64,000 nucleotides of DNA from Siphonodentalium dalli (GCA_032622095.1 CP136067.1:44313549-44377548); one strand, 5' to 3'. Numbered from the stretch's first letter, positions 1 through 12,018 are shown. The notes: generated by a model from the sequence alone, not told the origin. Program-made: numbers and translations.

Positions 1-497
1 AAACAAACATATATTTAACATTATTGATTGTCGTTATCATGGAGATGAACTACGCCAATCGTCCCGCAGAGAAAGCATGCCAATAGTTGTACATGCTAAA
101 ATTGTCAGCCAATGTGATAATTTACTTGTCTTGAACACACTCACTATATTCCAGGGTCTCAGCAAAACACGATTAAACTACCGCATGCGATAAGTCGTGG
201 GCGTGAGAAACCTGTTTTTCACTGTAACATGTCTACACGGATTCAATTAAACAGATGTAAAATAAGAGTTTCATTGACCCAAGAGTACTCCATAATTAGA
301 CGTAATACTTGGTTTCTGATGGATTTATAGGAAACAGTTAAAACAATATACAAAGCAAAGGGGGCACAGGATGTTATAGAGCAAAATATCCAGCCTCTGA
401 AAAGCCGACAAAGCCGATGCAAATCCTATCAGATTTATTTGATTTTCGAAGAGACTTCAAAGTATCCTAATTACTTACCGTTATATGATCATATCTC
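1..497. other. No gene seen; unassigned AT-rich sequence
   Basis: I see no open frame with recognisable similarity, no RNA gene and no clear repeat structure before the MITE that starts at 502. Confidence 0.5.
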
Positions 498-501
498 TCA
501 A

Positions 502-783
502 AGGCCCACTTAATTTTCGAACCCTCAGATTACATTATATAAAAATATGCTATATTATATGCCGTTTGAAAGAGGAAGCTCCAAAACATTGTATTATCAA
601 CTTATCCGGTGTAATAAACTGTGGACATGTTGTTTTTGTTGAGTTGCCAACGCGTTTTGTCATCTGGATTGCAGTAAAAAGCAGTATTATTTTCATCATA
701 TTTTATGGCATAGATTGTTATTAAAACCGTATATCAAGTGACTATAAACAAAATAATCGGCGACTCGAAAATTAAGTGGGCCT
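502..783. mobile_element. AGGCCCAC-ended TTAA MITE, copy 1
   Basis: The ends are inverted repeats beginning AGGCCCACTTAATTTTCGA. The right flank is TTAA (784-787) and the left flank is TCAA (498-501). The interior shares the GAAAGAGGAAGCTCC and TATCCGGTGTAATAAACTG segments with copies at 9153, 19882 and 56583. The family has no coding capacity. TTAA flanks suggest a piggyBac- or Kolobok-type transposase acting in trans. The right TTAA is shared with the next repeat, which starts CCCGTTCACGACGGG. Confidence 0.75.
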
Positions 784-787
784 TTAA

Positions 788-900
788 CCCGTTCACGACG
801 GGAGATGCGTTGGTGCAGCATTAAATATCATGCGACAGTACATTCTCTTTCCCTATATATGGAGCTGATGTTTTTGGATACGAAAATACATTTATGCTCG
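788..900. mobile_element. Degenerate relative of the hairpin TTAA MITE
   Basis: Starts directly at a TTAA with CCCGTTCACGACGGGAG and resembles the sequence at 62580 (CCCTTTCATGACGAGAG). It contains a decayed version of the CATTCTCTTATATATG hairpin arm. No right terminus could be placed, so the end is approximate. Confidence 0.4.
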
Positions 901-1008
901 AAAGGCTGCATCTGATATTTTTTTTTAATTCATCATGAAAATGAAACCATCCACTCCAAACTGGTCAGTAAGGGCACGATGGTTTACAAACTTTAATTGA
1001 CTATTACC

Positions 1009-1298
1009 ATGCCGCTTTTGCGTGTGGAAGAAATTTTGTCAAAATGTGGACTGGCGTATGTATGGAATGACCAATCAGTCCCAGACGGGGCATATCTCAT
1101 TAGATATGTTGAGCAGACTTTAAAGGACATTTTTATTGCCGAGTGGACAGAAGACGTCCGAGGGAAAAGTAAGTGCCAACTATACCGCAGTATTAAAGAA
1201 TCGTTTGGGGTAGAGAGATATGTACTAGATCTTCCCGATAAACTAAGAGAAACCATTACTCGAATGAGAACAAGAAACAACCAACTCCCCATAGAAGT
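1009..1298 (+). pseudogene. Non-LTR retrotransposon (CR1/L2-like) ORF2 C-terminal relic, part 1
   Basis: The + frame reads a block typical of the region after the reverse transcriptase in CR1/L2-type ORF2 proteins: a predicted helix ending EWTEDV, then SKCQLYRSIKESFGVERYV, then LPDKLRETITRMRTRNNQLPIE. The continuation, expected to be a Cys/His segment, is found after the inserted transposon at 3153. No start codon or upstream reverse transcriptase domain is present, so this is a 5'-truncated copy. It is a transposon remnant and not a host gene. Confidence 0.75.
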
Positions 1299-1305
1299 GT
1301 CAAGC

Positions 1306-3152
1306 CAGGGGGGGGGGGGGGTCGCGGAATTTTTTTACATATATAGGGCGGAAAAAAAAATTGCACCTCTCGGGGACCCACCACCCCTCTACCTGCAATT
1401 TTTTTCTCTTTTTTCCGCCCAATTTTTGGGACCCACCCCCCAAAATCTTACAAAAAACATAAAATATAAACCAAATCATAGCCTAGCAAAGAATTGTTCC
1501 GTTTCTTATTATTTAATACTATTCCCAGCATTTTAATAAACCTCTAAACTGCTCTAAAGGGAGATAATTCTATTAGTATAAAATGTGGAAATGTTGAATG
1601 CATGCACTTTAAAACATTGGGCATAATGCCATAAAACATAATAATTATGAGGTAATACATATCCTGATATCCTCAATAACTTCATATTCTTTTATATAAC
1701 AATAATATAAGATGTTTTATAGCCAAGGCCCACTAGAAATACTGTAGTAATAGGGGTAGAACAAATTTCATCTCCCCTATTTATGTGATATATATCTGCA
1801 CATGGGTATGATGGGACCCAAGGAAAGTCACACTCACAGCAGCTCGCAGTCTAAATACATGTATGTATGTCATGTTGGTGTGCAGATTGACATATACCAA
1901 TATTAGTGAAGAATTGGTAGTATTATTAACTTATTATCAGAGTATAAAGTTTAGTTTAAAGCCAGCGGAGATATCACATGGAAACCCATTATAAGAACAA
2001 GCATCCTGGATCAGACTGTCTAGTTAAGATATGTGACTCTGAGAAAGTTCGCACGAAGAGAGTTGCATAGATTACCTGTGCAGTTTGATCCAGGTTAGTA
2101 TGATTTATAATTAGTTTCAAGAACAAAGTTCATATTAGTCATGTTTATATTCTAGCTTTATGTTGCATATGGAATAAGTTGAGACTTTAATACCAAAAGC
2201 TACTTTTATAGTTACATTGCTCTGTCCTGCTATATCCTAAATTGAATATCAAAGCAACCAATAATGAACAAGCAACTAATAATTACAATACCATATGTAT
2301 TGGCAGTCAAATAACTGGAACTCCAAGATATACTACCTTACTACATGTATCTGTACAGTATGTAACTGCTTAGACTTGTGAATAATTGTGGTTGAATTAA
2401 TATCACAAAAGGCTAAGCTTTCATTTTGTTATCCAAATAGTATGAACTTTTTGTATGAGTTATTTTGTTTTATAGTTTTAAACCAGTGGAATATAGTGGA
2501 ATTGTTATTTTTGTTTGTATCATCAAGTTTATCTTGATAACAAATAATATCCATTATGTGGATTAAGAACAGAAGATGGTAATCATTTCATAATTATGCT
2601 TATATGTAAGCATTGTCGACTGATCGTGTCTGAGCATATAATTATGTTATATCAGTAAACAAATTTGTCAAAAGTAATTGCAAAATTCATCACAGAATTC
2701 ATCAATATAAACTCAGCTTTATATTTTGTTCAAACCCTTAAAGGGATACACATGTGTGTATATGTATAGCTATAACATACACTTTGACATCCAATTGAAA
2801 GGCTATCTTGGATATGCATATTATAAATGTTTGTTCTTGTGTTTTAATGTTTGTTATATGATTTGTTTATATATATATAATATATCTTTCATCCTTCGAA
2901 ATCTGGTACATTAATTTTGACATACATCAGCATACATACACCCCTAAATGGTAGTTAGTTCTGGTTAGTATGTTTCAAATAGCCTAGTGTGTCATATGGT
3001 TGATATTAACAGATTACATGAGCACAAAAACAGTGATTTTAAGTGGAGGAAAAAATTAGCATTTTTGGTCATTTACGCATTTTTTCCGGGTCCAAATGAC
3101 CCACCCACCCCCGCCCTATATATGGATTTTTTGTGCGCGACCCCCCCCCCTG
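1306..3152. mobile_element. Poly-G-ended DNA transposon with 7-bp target duplication, copy 1 (1.85 kb)
   Basis: The element starts CAGGGGGGGGG followed by TCGCG and ends with CGCGACCCCCC and CTG, giving inverted ends. GTCAAGC is present immediately outside both ends (1299-1305 and 3153-3159). The insertion splits a retrotransposon reading frame whose two halves continue across it. Just inside both ends lies ATATATAGGGCGG or its complement, followed by short G/C-rich and A/T-rich strings. No transposase frame is seen, so it is non-autonomous. A related element with the same layout lies at 26663-27813. The CAGGG start recalls hAT elements, but 7 bp is not the usual hAT duplication length. Confidence 0.75.
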
Positions 3153-3287
3153 GTCAAGCTGGAAAATACTCAGAAACCTCGGCAATGTGTCATCTTTGTG
3201 GCAAACAAGAGACCGCAGACGAATACCATTATATACTTGTCTGTAGTGCGTTAGAATCAGCACGTCGCAGCCATATAAGCCAATAGT
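3153..3287 (+). pseudogene. Non-LTR retrotransposon ORF2 C-terminal relic, part 2 (Cys/His segment)
   Basis: The + frame encodes GKYSETSAMCHLCGKQET, then ADEYHYILVCSALESARR, matching the C-x2-C ... E-H-x3-x3-C pattern at the C terminus of CR1/L2-type ORF2 proteins. It continues the fragment ending at 1298. The two halves are offset by one base, so the copy had already decayed or decayed after insertion. A stop follows at 3284-3286. Confidence 0.75.
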
Positions 3288-3310
3288 TTCACACCCACCC
3301 AACAAGAGAC

Positions 3311-3450
3311 AAGAAAACCATAGTCAGAAATGGTAACGCCACCAAGATTATAGTATTACATATAAATAGAAATGATAAAAAATACATAAAATATTTTGAT
3401 AACAATTGCGTTTAAACAAGTAATCCTTCAAATTATTACTAACAAAGCAA
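3311..3450 (+). repeat. Probable 3' UTR of the CR1-like element, shared with 44478-44640
   Basis: Sequence from ACAAGAAAACCATAGTCAG onward matches 44478-44640 with moderate divergence (ACAAGAAAACCATAATCAG, then AATGGTAACGCC). The position directly after the ORF2 C-terminal relic suggests it is the element's 3' untranslated region. Confidence 0.5.
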
Positions 3451-3559
3451 TTAAACGACTGTGGGGTCACTCAACAGATTATAAAGACTTGGACTTAGTA
3501 TACTGTAAATACTAAAATTTAAATGAAATAATTAAAAGATAAAATTTAGCAAGTAGTAA

Positions 3560-5039
3560 AAGTTAATTTTCTCATTTTTTTTTTTTGGTTAAATAAAGCA
3601 ATAATTTAAATGTAACATTTGGTTTAAAAAAAAATGATTGACCGTGGCTCTTCCAATAATTGCGCGACTGACTTGGTCAATTGTTCTTAAGAAGTTGTTT
3701 TGAGAATTACTATGGAGGGAAATAGTTATGGCTGTGGCTTCGCAAGTAATTAACTTGGTGACGTGATGTTAACAAATCTGAACTCCAGTAAACCAAGGAC
3801 GCTCCATACCAAATATAAGGTAAATTAATAATTCTTTAGAAGTTGTTTTAAGATTTACTATGGAGGGAAAGAATTGTGGTGCTGGCTTCGCAACTATTTG
3901 ACCTCATTGTAACACATATAAATATTAGTCACTCAGGCAATAGATGTATCTATTCGGTATATTAAGTTATTGGGTCTTACGTGTCTTGAGATGTCTAAAT
4001 AGTTTTCGATGGACAGATCGCACAAGGGACCCACGCCAATCTTCTCTGTTGGGATTCCAATTGTTGGCTTATTAAATATGCACATATGCTTAAGATACAG
4101 TCGCACGCTCCCGTAAGTTGGGTTTTGGATCACAGTTAATGAAAATATCATTGAAATAATCGGTTTCCCTTCGTGTAAATTGTACAAACTTTTCTTTTTT
4201 TTTACATTTTTATTTGAATTGTTTTGGGGAAAATGTTGAGGAAAAAAATATAACCATTTTTCGCTTTTGCACCCGTAAAAATACGATCAGACCAAAAGTT
4301 CTGTAAGGTATCTCCTCATATTATATATCAAAATTTTCATGGTCAATTGTTATTTAAGAAATATCTAAAACATCAACTATTCCTCTACTTCGTTTGGTAA
4401 CCCCATCACCCACCGATCTATATGGCAAACCGAAAACCAAGCTTGAGTTAATGTCGCGCATATTATGACGTATTTTCTCAAATTGCGTCGGGAAAATGTG
4501 ACACTCAAGTCAATTTACGATAGATACACCATTGTATGACACTTACTTCGGTATTACACCACGATGTGGCACAAGATGGCGTCCAAAATGGCCACCAAAT
4601 TGAACAACATGTTGATATGTACTGTCCTCTTTTAGCATAGTACCGCATAGTATATGGGCAATTCGCATCAGTATTTAGTGACATAACAAACTAACACCCC
4701 GTTTCCTCAATAATGTGACTCAGTTGGTTGTATTGTTGTACGATCCATCTGAATGGCACACAATAATAACATGTTTGTGATTGAGATTCGAATTAACCAT
4801 ACGGGGGAATTAAACGGCTAAGATCCGACAGTTTTCCATCGAATCGAATTCCATGTATTGTCTAATTTGACCACAACAACTGATTTTATGATTGTTCTTA
4901 AAATATATCTCGTAATGATACGAAGAACTCCTACACGTATATTCGCTATATGCACATGTTCGTCTTAATGTTCCGAATCGGATTGTACATTGACCGTGTA
5001 CATGTGCATTACATTACATGTGTTGGCAACAACTGTTCT
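3560..5039. other. No gene seen; unassigned intergenic sequence
   Basis: The stretch contains two similar segments (AGAAGTTGTTTTGAGAATTAC near 3690 and AGAAGTTGTTTTAAGATTTAC near 3838) suggesting a local duplication of about 150 bp. No coding frame with recognisable similarity is present. Confidence 0.4.
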
Positions 5040-6085
5040 TGGCACTACTTTCAGGTAGACCCCGTAGGGTCCTCAAAACATAGAAAAATCGCCTTTCCTA
5101 TTTACAATTCGCATTTGTAAATTACCTCAGGATTTCTGGAAGGAATCCATCGATATAAATTGTATTTCCTGATATAACTGCGTTTTGACGAAACCTTGAT
5201 GAATATTGAGAGGACATCTCTTCAATATGTGGTGAGTTCAAGACTCCAAATATGGTAGTGGTCCCAACAATAGTGAAAATAATATTGTTTATTTGTCAGC
5301 CGCTTTTTGTAAAGTGTTCCAGGCTGTCGGTAACCAACCCAACCAAATAAATTGTATGTTTCCTGACAACATCGCATTGTGTCACACCCTCCGTTGATAG
5401 TGAGAGCATATCCATTCAGTCCGTGGTGTTTTCAAGAATTTAAATGGATTAGGGGTTCCCAACACTTAGAGTATTCGCCTTTCTTATTCGGCAGTCGCTT
5501 TTGGCAACGTGAACCAGGCTTTCGAACCAACCCATTGATATAAATTGTGCATGTCCTGATAGAACTGCCATTTACACCTCCAAGTAATATTGAGAGCATA
5601 TACCTTCATTTCACGGTATGTTTAAGACTTCAATAGGTAGGCCCCCCCCCCCCTGAAAATTATCCTTTTGAAATTTTCCAGCACTTTCTGTAAATTGATC
5701 CAGGCTCTCTGGAACCAACTAAATTATATAAATTGAGTATTGTCTCTGCAATTTGTCGACATTCTCGGCTAATATTGAGAGCATATCCCTTAATTTCGTG
5801 GCATGTCCAAGACTTCAAATAGGGTAGGTGCCCCCCAAACAGTGAACATTCTTTTTATTTGCCATCACTTTTTGTAAACGATCCTGGCTTTCTGGAACCA
5901 CCCCAATTATATAAATTGTGTATTTTTCCTAGATATCCCTTTTGCAGATAACATCGGCTAATATTGAGACCGTATCACTTCATTTCGTGGTATATCCAAG
6001 ACTTCAAATAGGGTAGGGGTCCCGCCCCTCAAAACTGAACGATTGACTTTTTATTTACCAGTCGCTTTTTGTAAGTGCTGGCAAA
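5040..6085. repeat. Diverged tandem repeat, about five units of roughly 190 bp
   Basis: Each unit repeats the same phrases in order: a CTGGAACCAACC-like block, ATATAAATTGTG, TCCTGATATAACTGC, AATATTGAGAGCATATC, CATTTCGTGGTATG, CAAGACTTCAAATAGGGTAG, and GCCGCTTTTTGTAAA. Units start near 5105, 5320, 5515, 5700 and 5885. Divergence between units is considerable, so the array is old. No protein coding. Confidence 0.65.
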
Positions 6086-6269
6086 TAAGTCAGCGGGCGA
6101 ATGACGATTTCATTATTTGTCAGTATGCTGGAAAATTACGGGTGTATACATGTGGCTATTTGCCAGATGGCTGACAGATAATAACTTCGATTTTTAGTTT
6201 CTTGCGATATTGATGGTGTCTAGGTGCTTTAGAGACATTTCTCGGTCAAAATAACCATCTACGCGGTCG

Positions 6270-6669
6270 TTAACCCTTTACCCAACAGAAGGGCCCTGTG
6301 CCAATGCATTCTCTTATATATGCGAGTCGACCATAGGTCGCCTCGCATATATAAGAGAATGCATTGGCTTAACACATTAAAAATGATAAAATTGTTAAAT
6401 AATGTAAGAAAAAATGGTAAAAAGTGTTAAAAAAAGATTTTTTTTAGGCCAATGCATTCTCTTATATATGCGAGGCGACCTATGGTCGACTCGCATATAT
6501 AAGAGAATGCATTGGCACAGGGCATAGCTGTAACTATCACAATGTGGTCAAGGAGCCGGTTCCAATGATATCCATATTTGTATGGTTCTATTGAGACAGA
6601 CCGAAGATATTTTAGGCTGTTGAAGCTTTATTTGGCCGGTTTTGGCCGGTTTGTTGGGTAAAGGGTTAA
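6270..6669 (+). mobile_element. TTAA-flanked double-hairpin MITE (piggyBac-like), copy 1
   Basis: TTAA at 6270-6273 and 6666-6669 flanks an element with inverted ends CCCTTTACCCAACA and its complement. TTAA duplication plus a CCC start is the piggyBac pattern. Inside, two near-perfect 67-bp palindromes lie at 6301-6367 and 6449-6515. Each has a 26-bp perfect outer arm starting CCAATGCATTCTC and a 3-nt loop, and the second palindrome is the reverse complement of the first. No coding capacity. The second copy at 46424-46818 is in the opposite orientation and very similar. Confidence 0.85.
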
Positions 6670-9148
6670 CTCATCAATAAAACGACAACTTCACCTTAGT
6701 GGTTGACACATTACGATTGTCAATACACCATACAAAACTTATAGAATAGCCCCCTGCTGCCACGTCCCTGGAGCAGGTCGATTTCTTGGAATGCCAACGG
6801 CGACGAGGCCTTAAATGGGCTATTGTAATTGCTAATGGGATGTGTCTGTTCTATTTGGAATTAAGGCTACACCTCGCCCATAAGTCTGCACTTAAATACT
6901 TAAATAATAGGTATTCAGTCACATAATCGGAAGTGCACAGGCTGGTTAACTCGCTAGCGTCTACTGCGTATATATTTCCTTTATACATGTCACATTCAAA
7001 CACATCATCATAATAGAGTTACTGTTATTCTGCGCCGAACGATATTACTTTGATAATTCGCGAGTCAAAACAGTCCTAAATGCATATATATATATATATA
7101 TATCCGGTCTGCGTCAGACCTGCGCTCATAACAGGATATTCTTCTGAACCAATTTTTACACAGGATACATCTAATTGACGAGTAATAATATGTCTATCAA
7201 CAGGTCTATATACGAGGCGCTTATGTTGCGAATAATATTACTGTGTGTTTTGAACCAGTTTGTGGGCGTTAAAAAATAATTAAAAATTTGGCCAGGACAA
7301 GTTGGCTACCTTTCTATAGGATTAAATATTATTGGGGTGTATGGGGTAAGTTTTTGTTCTGGGGACCTGTGGTGTCAGTAGTCTTATCGAGCCACCAACC
7401 CTACACGTGTATGCATGCATGCATGCATGGAGTTGGCATCGGATTATCGCATATTTTTCGCCGATCATGACAACAATGAGAAATTTGTAAGTCAAATTTG
7501 AGGTCAGAATATTACGGCGCAGCAATCGTTGTTTTTCATTATTTATCGCACCGCCTTAATTCAGTGGTGCCGATGTAAATTATGGACTATTAATGTATCT
7601 AACGGAAGCATGTGACACTATACCAATTAATCAGCATGATCTTTCATGAAAGCATGTGTCACTAGTTAAAAGGTTACAATGGAATTAATGAAAAAATGTG
7701 CAATAATACAATATACTTGTGACAGGTACACGACGTAATGTGTCAACACGTTCAACCCATTTAAATGTCGAAGAAAGGGATGTTTTATTCAATATCCACT
7801 GGAATCTGGTAGATCCGTATTATTTCATTGTAACCGCTGCGGTGACATGGGTTCATGGGGATCGCTGTCGTTTTAAAACATAGGGAGAAATCACTTCATT
7901 GAACTGGTCGCGAGAAATAATTCATGAGAGACAGGAACGTTGAACAAACAGGAGAGCGCATAGCTAATTCTCAATTCGTAAAAGCCGACTGTTTTATATG
8001 AATTGTTTGCACCTCGCGTGCGATGGAAAATCTATTGCAGCTGACAGGAGGCTGCCAACTGGAAGTTGAGTGTTAGCCAGAGAGTGTTTTACAAAATAGT
8101 TCCTGCCTCGAATGAATTATTTCACCTCACCAGTTTAATCAAGTGATTATTCTGTTTATTATATTCCAATTAAAGATCTGATTTGCCAGAAATTCGAATA
8201 ATACCGCCATTATACCATGAATGCATAACGTGCTATAGTTAAAATAACATAATTCGCTAGTGAAATTATCGTTTATAATCACTCGATAAATCAAGGTAAA
8301 TCACACACAGGAATGTAAAAAATATAGAATACACTCATAGTGTTTCCGAATAACAAGTTCAAACCACGAGTGGGATTGGCGATTTACCACACCGCTGATA
8401 CTCAACGGAGAGTAGACGGTGTAGTAATATAACAGTATCGCTGAAACGTTTTTTTTTTACTTTCGAATCGAAGTCACATAGAATGTACTTTTTGAAAACC
8501 GTTCCCCTCTTATCTTTATTTCGCGTAATTGGTTCATAATATCGATAAATACAGTGCGATCATGTCTAATTGTAAGGCCACATGCGTTGCACGTAGTCTC
8601 TACTGTAGGGTTAAAGCTTTGCCATTCAAAATGAAGGGGGGATTTAAACATATACATTGATGGCGTTTAAACACACAGAAGCGTCGTTTAATTACACAGT
8701 GCCGATTAAACTAAAAATCTAACTAGCTAGCGTTAATACTATAGAAACATAGCAGGTCATGGTATAAATGTTGTTAGCCCTTTGTTTACTAAATACTCAT
8801 TGATGGGTAGTCCTATTAGGCAATGTTCGGATAATAAGTTGAATAAACGGTTGTTGAACTCATTATCTGAGTGTTTACCCCCAAATGAGTAGGACACATT
8901 ATTATATGTTTGTTACTGAAGATCACCCAGAATACAATATTTTACTTTGATTTAATTTAAAACAGCTTTCAATTGTTCTAGTCTTCTCTGTTGACTAGAA
9001 ATGAAGCACTTAAAGTAGTTTTCACCCCTAATAGTTCATAACATTGGTGAAATTCACTTTCAACTAATGTTGAAAGGGGGTTGGTTAATTATATCATAAG
9101 AACACGAAAGACAGGCCATTTTGTTTCATGGCAGCTATTAGAGTTCTT
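6670..9148. other. No gene seen; scattered simple repeats
   Basis: The stretch includes a (TA)n run near 7083-7103 and an (ATGC)n run near 7413-7427. Short open frames have no recognisable similarity. No clear mobile element ends were found. Confidence 0.4.
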
Positions 9149-9152
9149 CTAA

Positions 9153-9592
9153 AGGCCCACTTAATTTTCGAACCACCAGATCATATTATATACAACATAT
9201 TGCATATTATATACCATTTGAAAGAGGAAGCTCCAAAACATTGTATTATCAACTGATCCGGTCGAATAAACTGGGAACATATTGTTTTTGTCGAGGTACT
9301 CAGGTGTGTTCTGTGATTAATTTTGATATAGACTGTACTATAAAGTCTATTATTCTCAATGGAAGGGGAATAACTATATATCTTAGTTTGAATTCTGATG
9401 CATTCTGGGTTGACAAGGGAGAAGTATTGGAATGAATATGAGAATCTCTATCACTTGGTGGACACTCCAAGGCCACAGCTGTTCCGTATTCTGGTGGAAT
9501 ATATATATATTTTGGTTCCTCTTCCAAATGGTATATCATATGGGATATGTTGTGTATAATGTAATCTGGTCATTCGAAAATTAAGTGGACCT
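9153..9592. mobile_element. AGGCCCAC-ended TTAA MITE, copy 2
   Basis: Inverted ends match copy 1, with right flank TTAA (9593-9596) and left flank CTAA (9149-9152). The interior holds the same GAAAGAGGAAGCTCC block twice in opposite orientations, near 9220 and 9522, making it more symmetrical than copy 1. Confidence 0.75.
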
Positions 9593-9596
9593 TTAA

Positions 9597-11225
9597 GTCT
9601 AGTTCGGTGTCTTCTTTGTTTGGAATTAAACAGGAAGTAACAATAATTTCGGTTAATAAGACAAACCTGGTTGGAATATGTGGCGGAAGCTGAACTGGAC
9701 CGAAATTGGAGATGGATAGGGGTGGATGTAAACAATTTGCGGATAAAAATTACACGGAAGAGTGGGTGGGTCCCAACATTCTTGACATACAGGTCAAGTT
9801 CGATACTGGGGTCGGTCCACTCCTTTTTACTTGAGTTATAGCCCTTGTTGACTTAGAATTACCCGATTATGTTGGTTTACGGATGATAACTTCATATATG
9901 CTTAAGATTTACTTATTTATCTGGTGTCTAATAAAATAAAACTTCGTGTGTCAACTACATATATATATAGACAGTTGGAACCAAGTTTGATTAAATAATT
10001 ATAGATGGTACAATGGCTAGATGTTATCCACAGCCTAACAGCATTGCTTGTTAAAATTGACACCAAGAGTTGGGCTGAATTGGAATCGAACTGTGACGAG
10101 GAACGGATCTAGACCGTACCAAAAACAAAATAAACACATTCATGAATTCCACGAAAACAATGCCCTCTGCACCAAAAAAATGAACCTCGAACTGGTAACA
10201 CACTAACACTACTTTAGTGTCAAGTGGTTCTCGAATTTTTCATATATGGTAATGATTTATTTGTTAGATAATTAGCATTTTTCCACAAGGTGCCGAATAT
10301 TTAAGTGATTTTGTTTGGAAAATTGTTCATTGGAAAGCCAATTGTTTATATACTTTCTGAGGTTGAATAAATTCTGATGTGATTTATTTGAGGAGGCTGC
10401 CGTATGTTAGACATTTATATAATATCTGGGGAAGATGATAATTCTTATGATGTATAACTATGGTACATAAATATGAGCTTCATAGAACACAATTAACTTA
10501 TATGTTGCTACTCAAGGTGGTAAATCAATTCATACTCCTTGACTACTTAACATAATTTAAGATTTTATAGGGTATAGAAAAGTTAAATTCCGTAAAATTT
10601 GGTGATTCCGTCACGCTGGAATTCATGATTACATGCTATATTCGGATTGCATATGTATACCGTATAACCATCCGATTACTGGCACCCGTGCATAGATATA
10701 GCATGCAGAATATATGACGCACTGGCTCGTTCATAGCTTCGTAATATCTGTTAAAATAGTTGTTTTATTCCACAGCATGCCCTGAAGCTCACAGTTACAC
10801 AATCCAAGTCGACAGCACACGACGACACAAGGGACAAGAGACAGTTGAACAGATTCGTTATAATTTTATTATCGTTGACTGGAAGAGAGACATTCGAAGA
10901 TCGATTCCACAAGGACGTCGCGTAAACGTACCAATGAGGTCCCTGGTGAACACAGAGGCAATAGATTAAAGCCACGTTAAACCGGATGCAAATAATTAAT
11001 TTGGATCGTCTGACTCCATCTGACTTCACAAATCAATGATACGGATTATAATTATTTATTTCGTGTCTAACAACCAATCAACTTAAATCGATTATGTGGA
11101 TTCATGATTTATTTCGCGTCTAACCACCATTCAACTTTGCAAATGATGAATCAATTCAACGAACACGAAATTTGATATCATCGTCAGGAATCAGGATGTA
11201 GCTCGGCATTGAGGATTGACGTATC
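9597..11225. other. Upstream region of the GPCR gene; no gene or promoter defined
   Basis: A repeat phrase ACATACAGGTCAAGTTCG (near 9784) recurs at about 53980, so part is dispersed repeat. Nothing in the last 500 bp before the start codon can be called a promoter with confidence. Two similar AT-rich phrases (ATTTATTTCGTGTCTAAC near 11054 and ATTTATTTCGCGTCTAAC near 11107) form a short direct repeat of about 53 bp period. The transcription start of the receptor is unknown. Confidence 0.4.
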
Positions 11226-11634
11226 ATGAATGAAACTTTTCAGAATTTAACCCACATTGGGGAGCCGAGTTATGCAGCAGGAACGTTAACTCTTTTTGTT
11301 TGCTTGACGTCTGCGATCGTAAATGGGTGCATGTGGGTCATCATCTGCAGAGACACGCACATGCGCACATCGTCCAATGCTTTCATTCTGTGTCTTTCGA
11401 CCGCAGACCTCTTGGTTGCCATGGTTAATATGCCGCTGACTGTCGCCACGATGTTCAAAGGATACAAGTTCTATTCCGATGACGTATGTTCGATTTTCGG
11501 GATGATAAATATGGTGACCTTCGTGACGAGTGTTATGTCCCTGTGTGGCATCAGCGTTAATCGATATGTTCTGGTATGCAGACCGGCGAATGCGGATTGG
11601 TTCAACATCAGAAACACAGGATTAGCTATTGCAG
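11226..11634 (+). CDS. Class A (rhodopsin-family) GPCR, coding exon 1 (TM1 to start of TM4)
   Basis: This exon encodes residues 1-136 plus the first base of codon 137 of a seven-transmembrane receptor that would sit in the plasma membrane and signal through G proteins. The ATG is preceded by an in-frame TGA at 11217-11219 and has A at -3, which supports this start. The short N terminus has two N-glycosylation sites (N2-E-T and N7-L-T). TM1 spans about residues 17-41 with N33 as the conserved TM1 Asn. TM2 carries the LSTAD motif with the conserved Asp at D61. C88 is the TM3 cysteine expected to pair with the second extracellular loop. TM3 ends in NRY (112-114) in place of DRY, a variant seen in melatonin-type receptors among others. 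The exon ends at GCAG|GTACGC, a good 5' splice site in phase 1. The open frame past 11634 is intron read-through. Ligand unknown; the subfamily (melatonin-like, amine-like or GPR161-like orphan) cannot be settled here. Confidence 0.9.
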
Positions 11635-11655
11635 GTACGCACGCAACTAAGTATC

Positions 11656-12018
11656 CGTTCAGACGACCACGAATCAATCGTAAGTGGATGAATCGGGCCC
11701 GACGAGATCGTGGATAGTTTGTTCAGACGATTGCGATCTCGTCGTACATTATGATATCGTAGGTTGTTCCTAAAGCATGTGACTGACTACCCTACGCCTA
11801 CGGTCATTTCCAGCTACGATTTTTACGTACACACGACTGCGATTACGTCGCAAGTGGATGTAACCAAGGATACGCCACGATTTCGCATCTAAAATCAAAC
11901 AGTGCTTGATATTATTTTTTGACCTACGATTTTGACGTGAGCATGCGCAGTCCAACTATCGGTTACTTCCTACCGCGGAAATCTTTCCACTTACGATTGC
12001 ATCGTGGTCGTCTGAACG
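11656..12018. mobile_element. 363-bp MITE just inside the GPCR intron
   Basis: Inverted ends CGTTCAGACGACCACGA and TCGTGGTCGTCTGAACG bound the element, continuing with TCGTAAGTGG on the left and CCACTTACGA on the right for about 30 bp with mismatches. It starts only 21 bp after the 5' splice site of exon 1. Additional internal copies of the GTTCAGACGATTGCGAT phrase are present. No clear target duplication was found, so the superfamily is undetermined. Confidence 0.65.

Noticed and set aside
997-1536. A 179-residue host protein
   Set aside because: The first two thirds is retrotransposon ORF2 and the rest is poly-G transposon sequence read through by chance.
11635-11717. Continuation of exon 1 to 11717 as a truncated receptor
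   Set aside because: A strong GT donor at 11635 and perfect phase and motif continuity with 45504 make this intron sequence.
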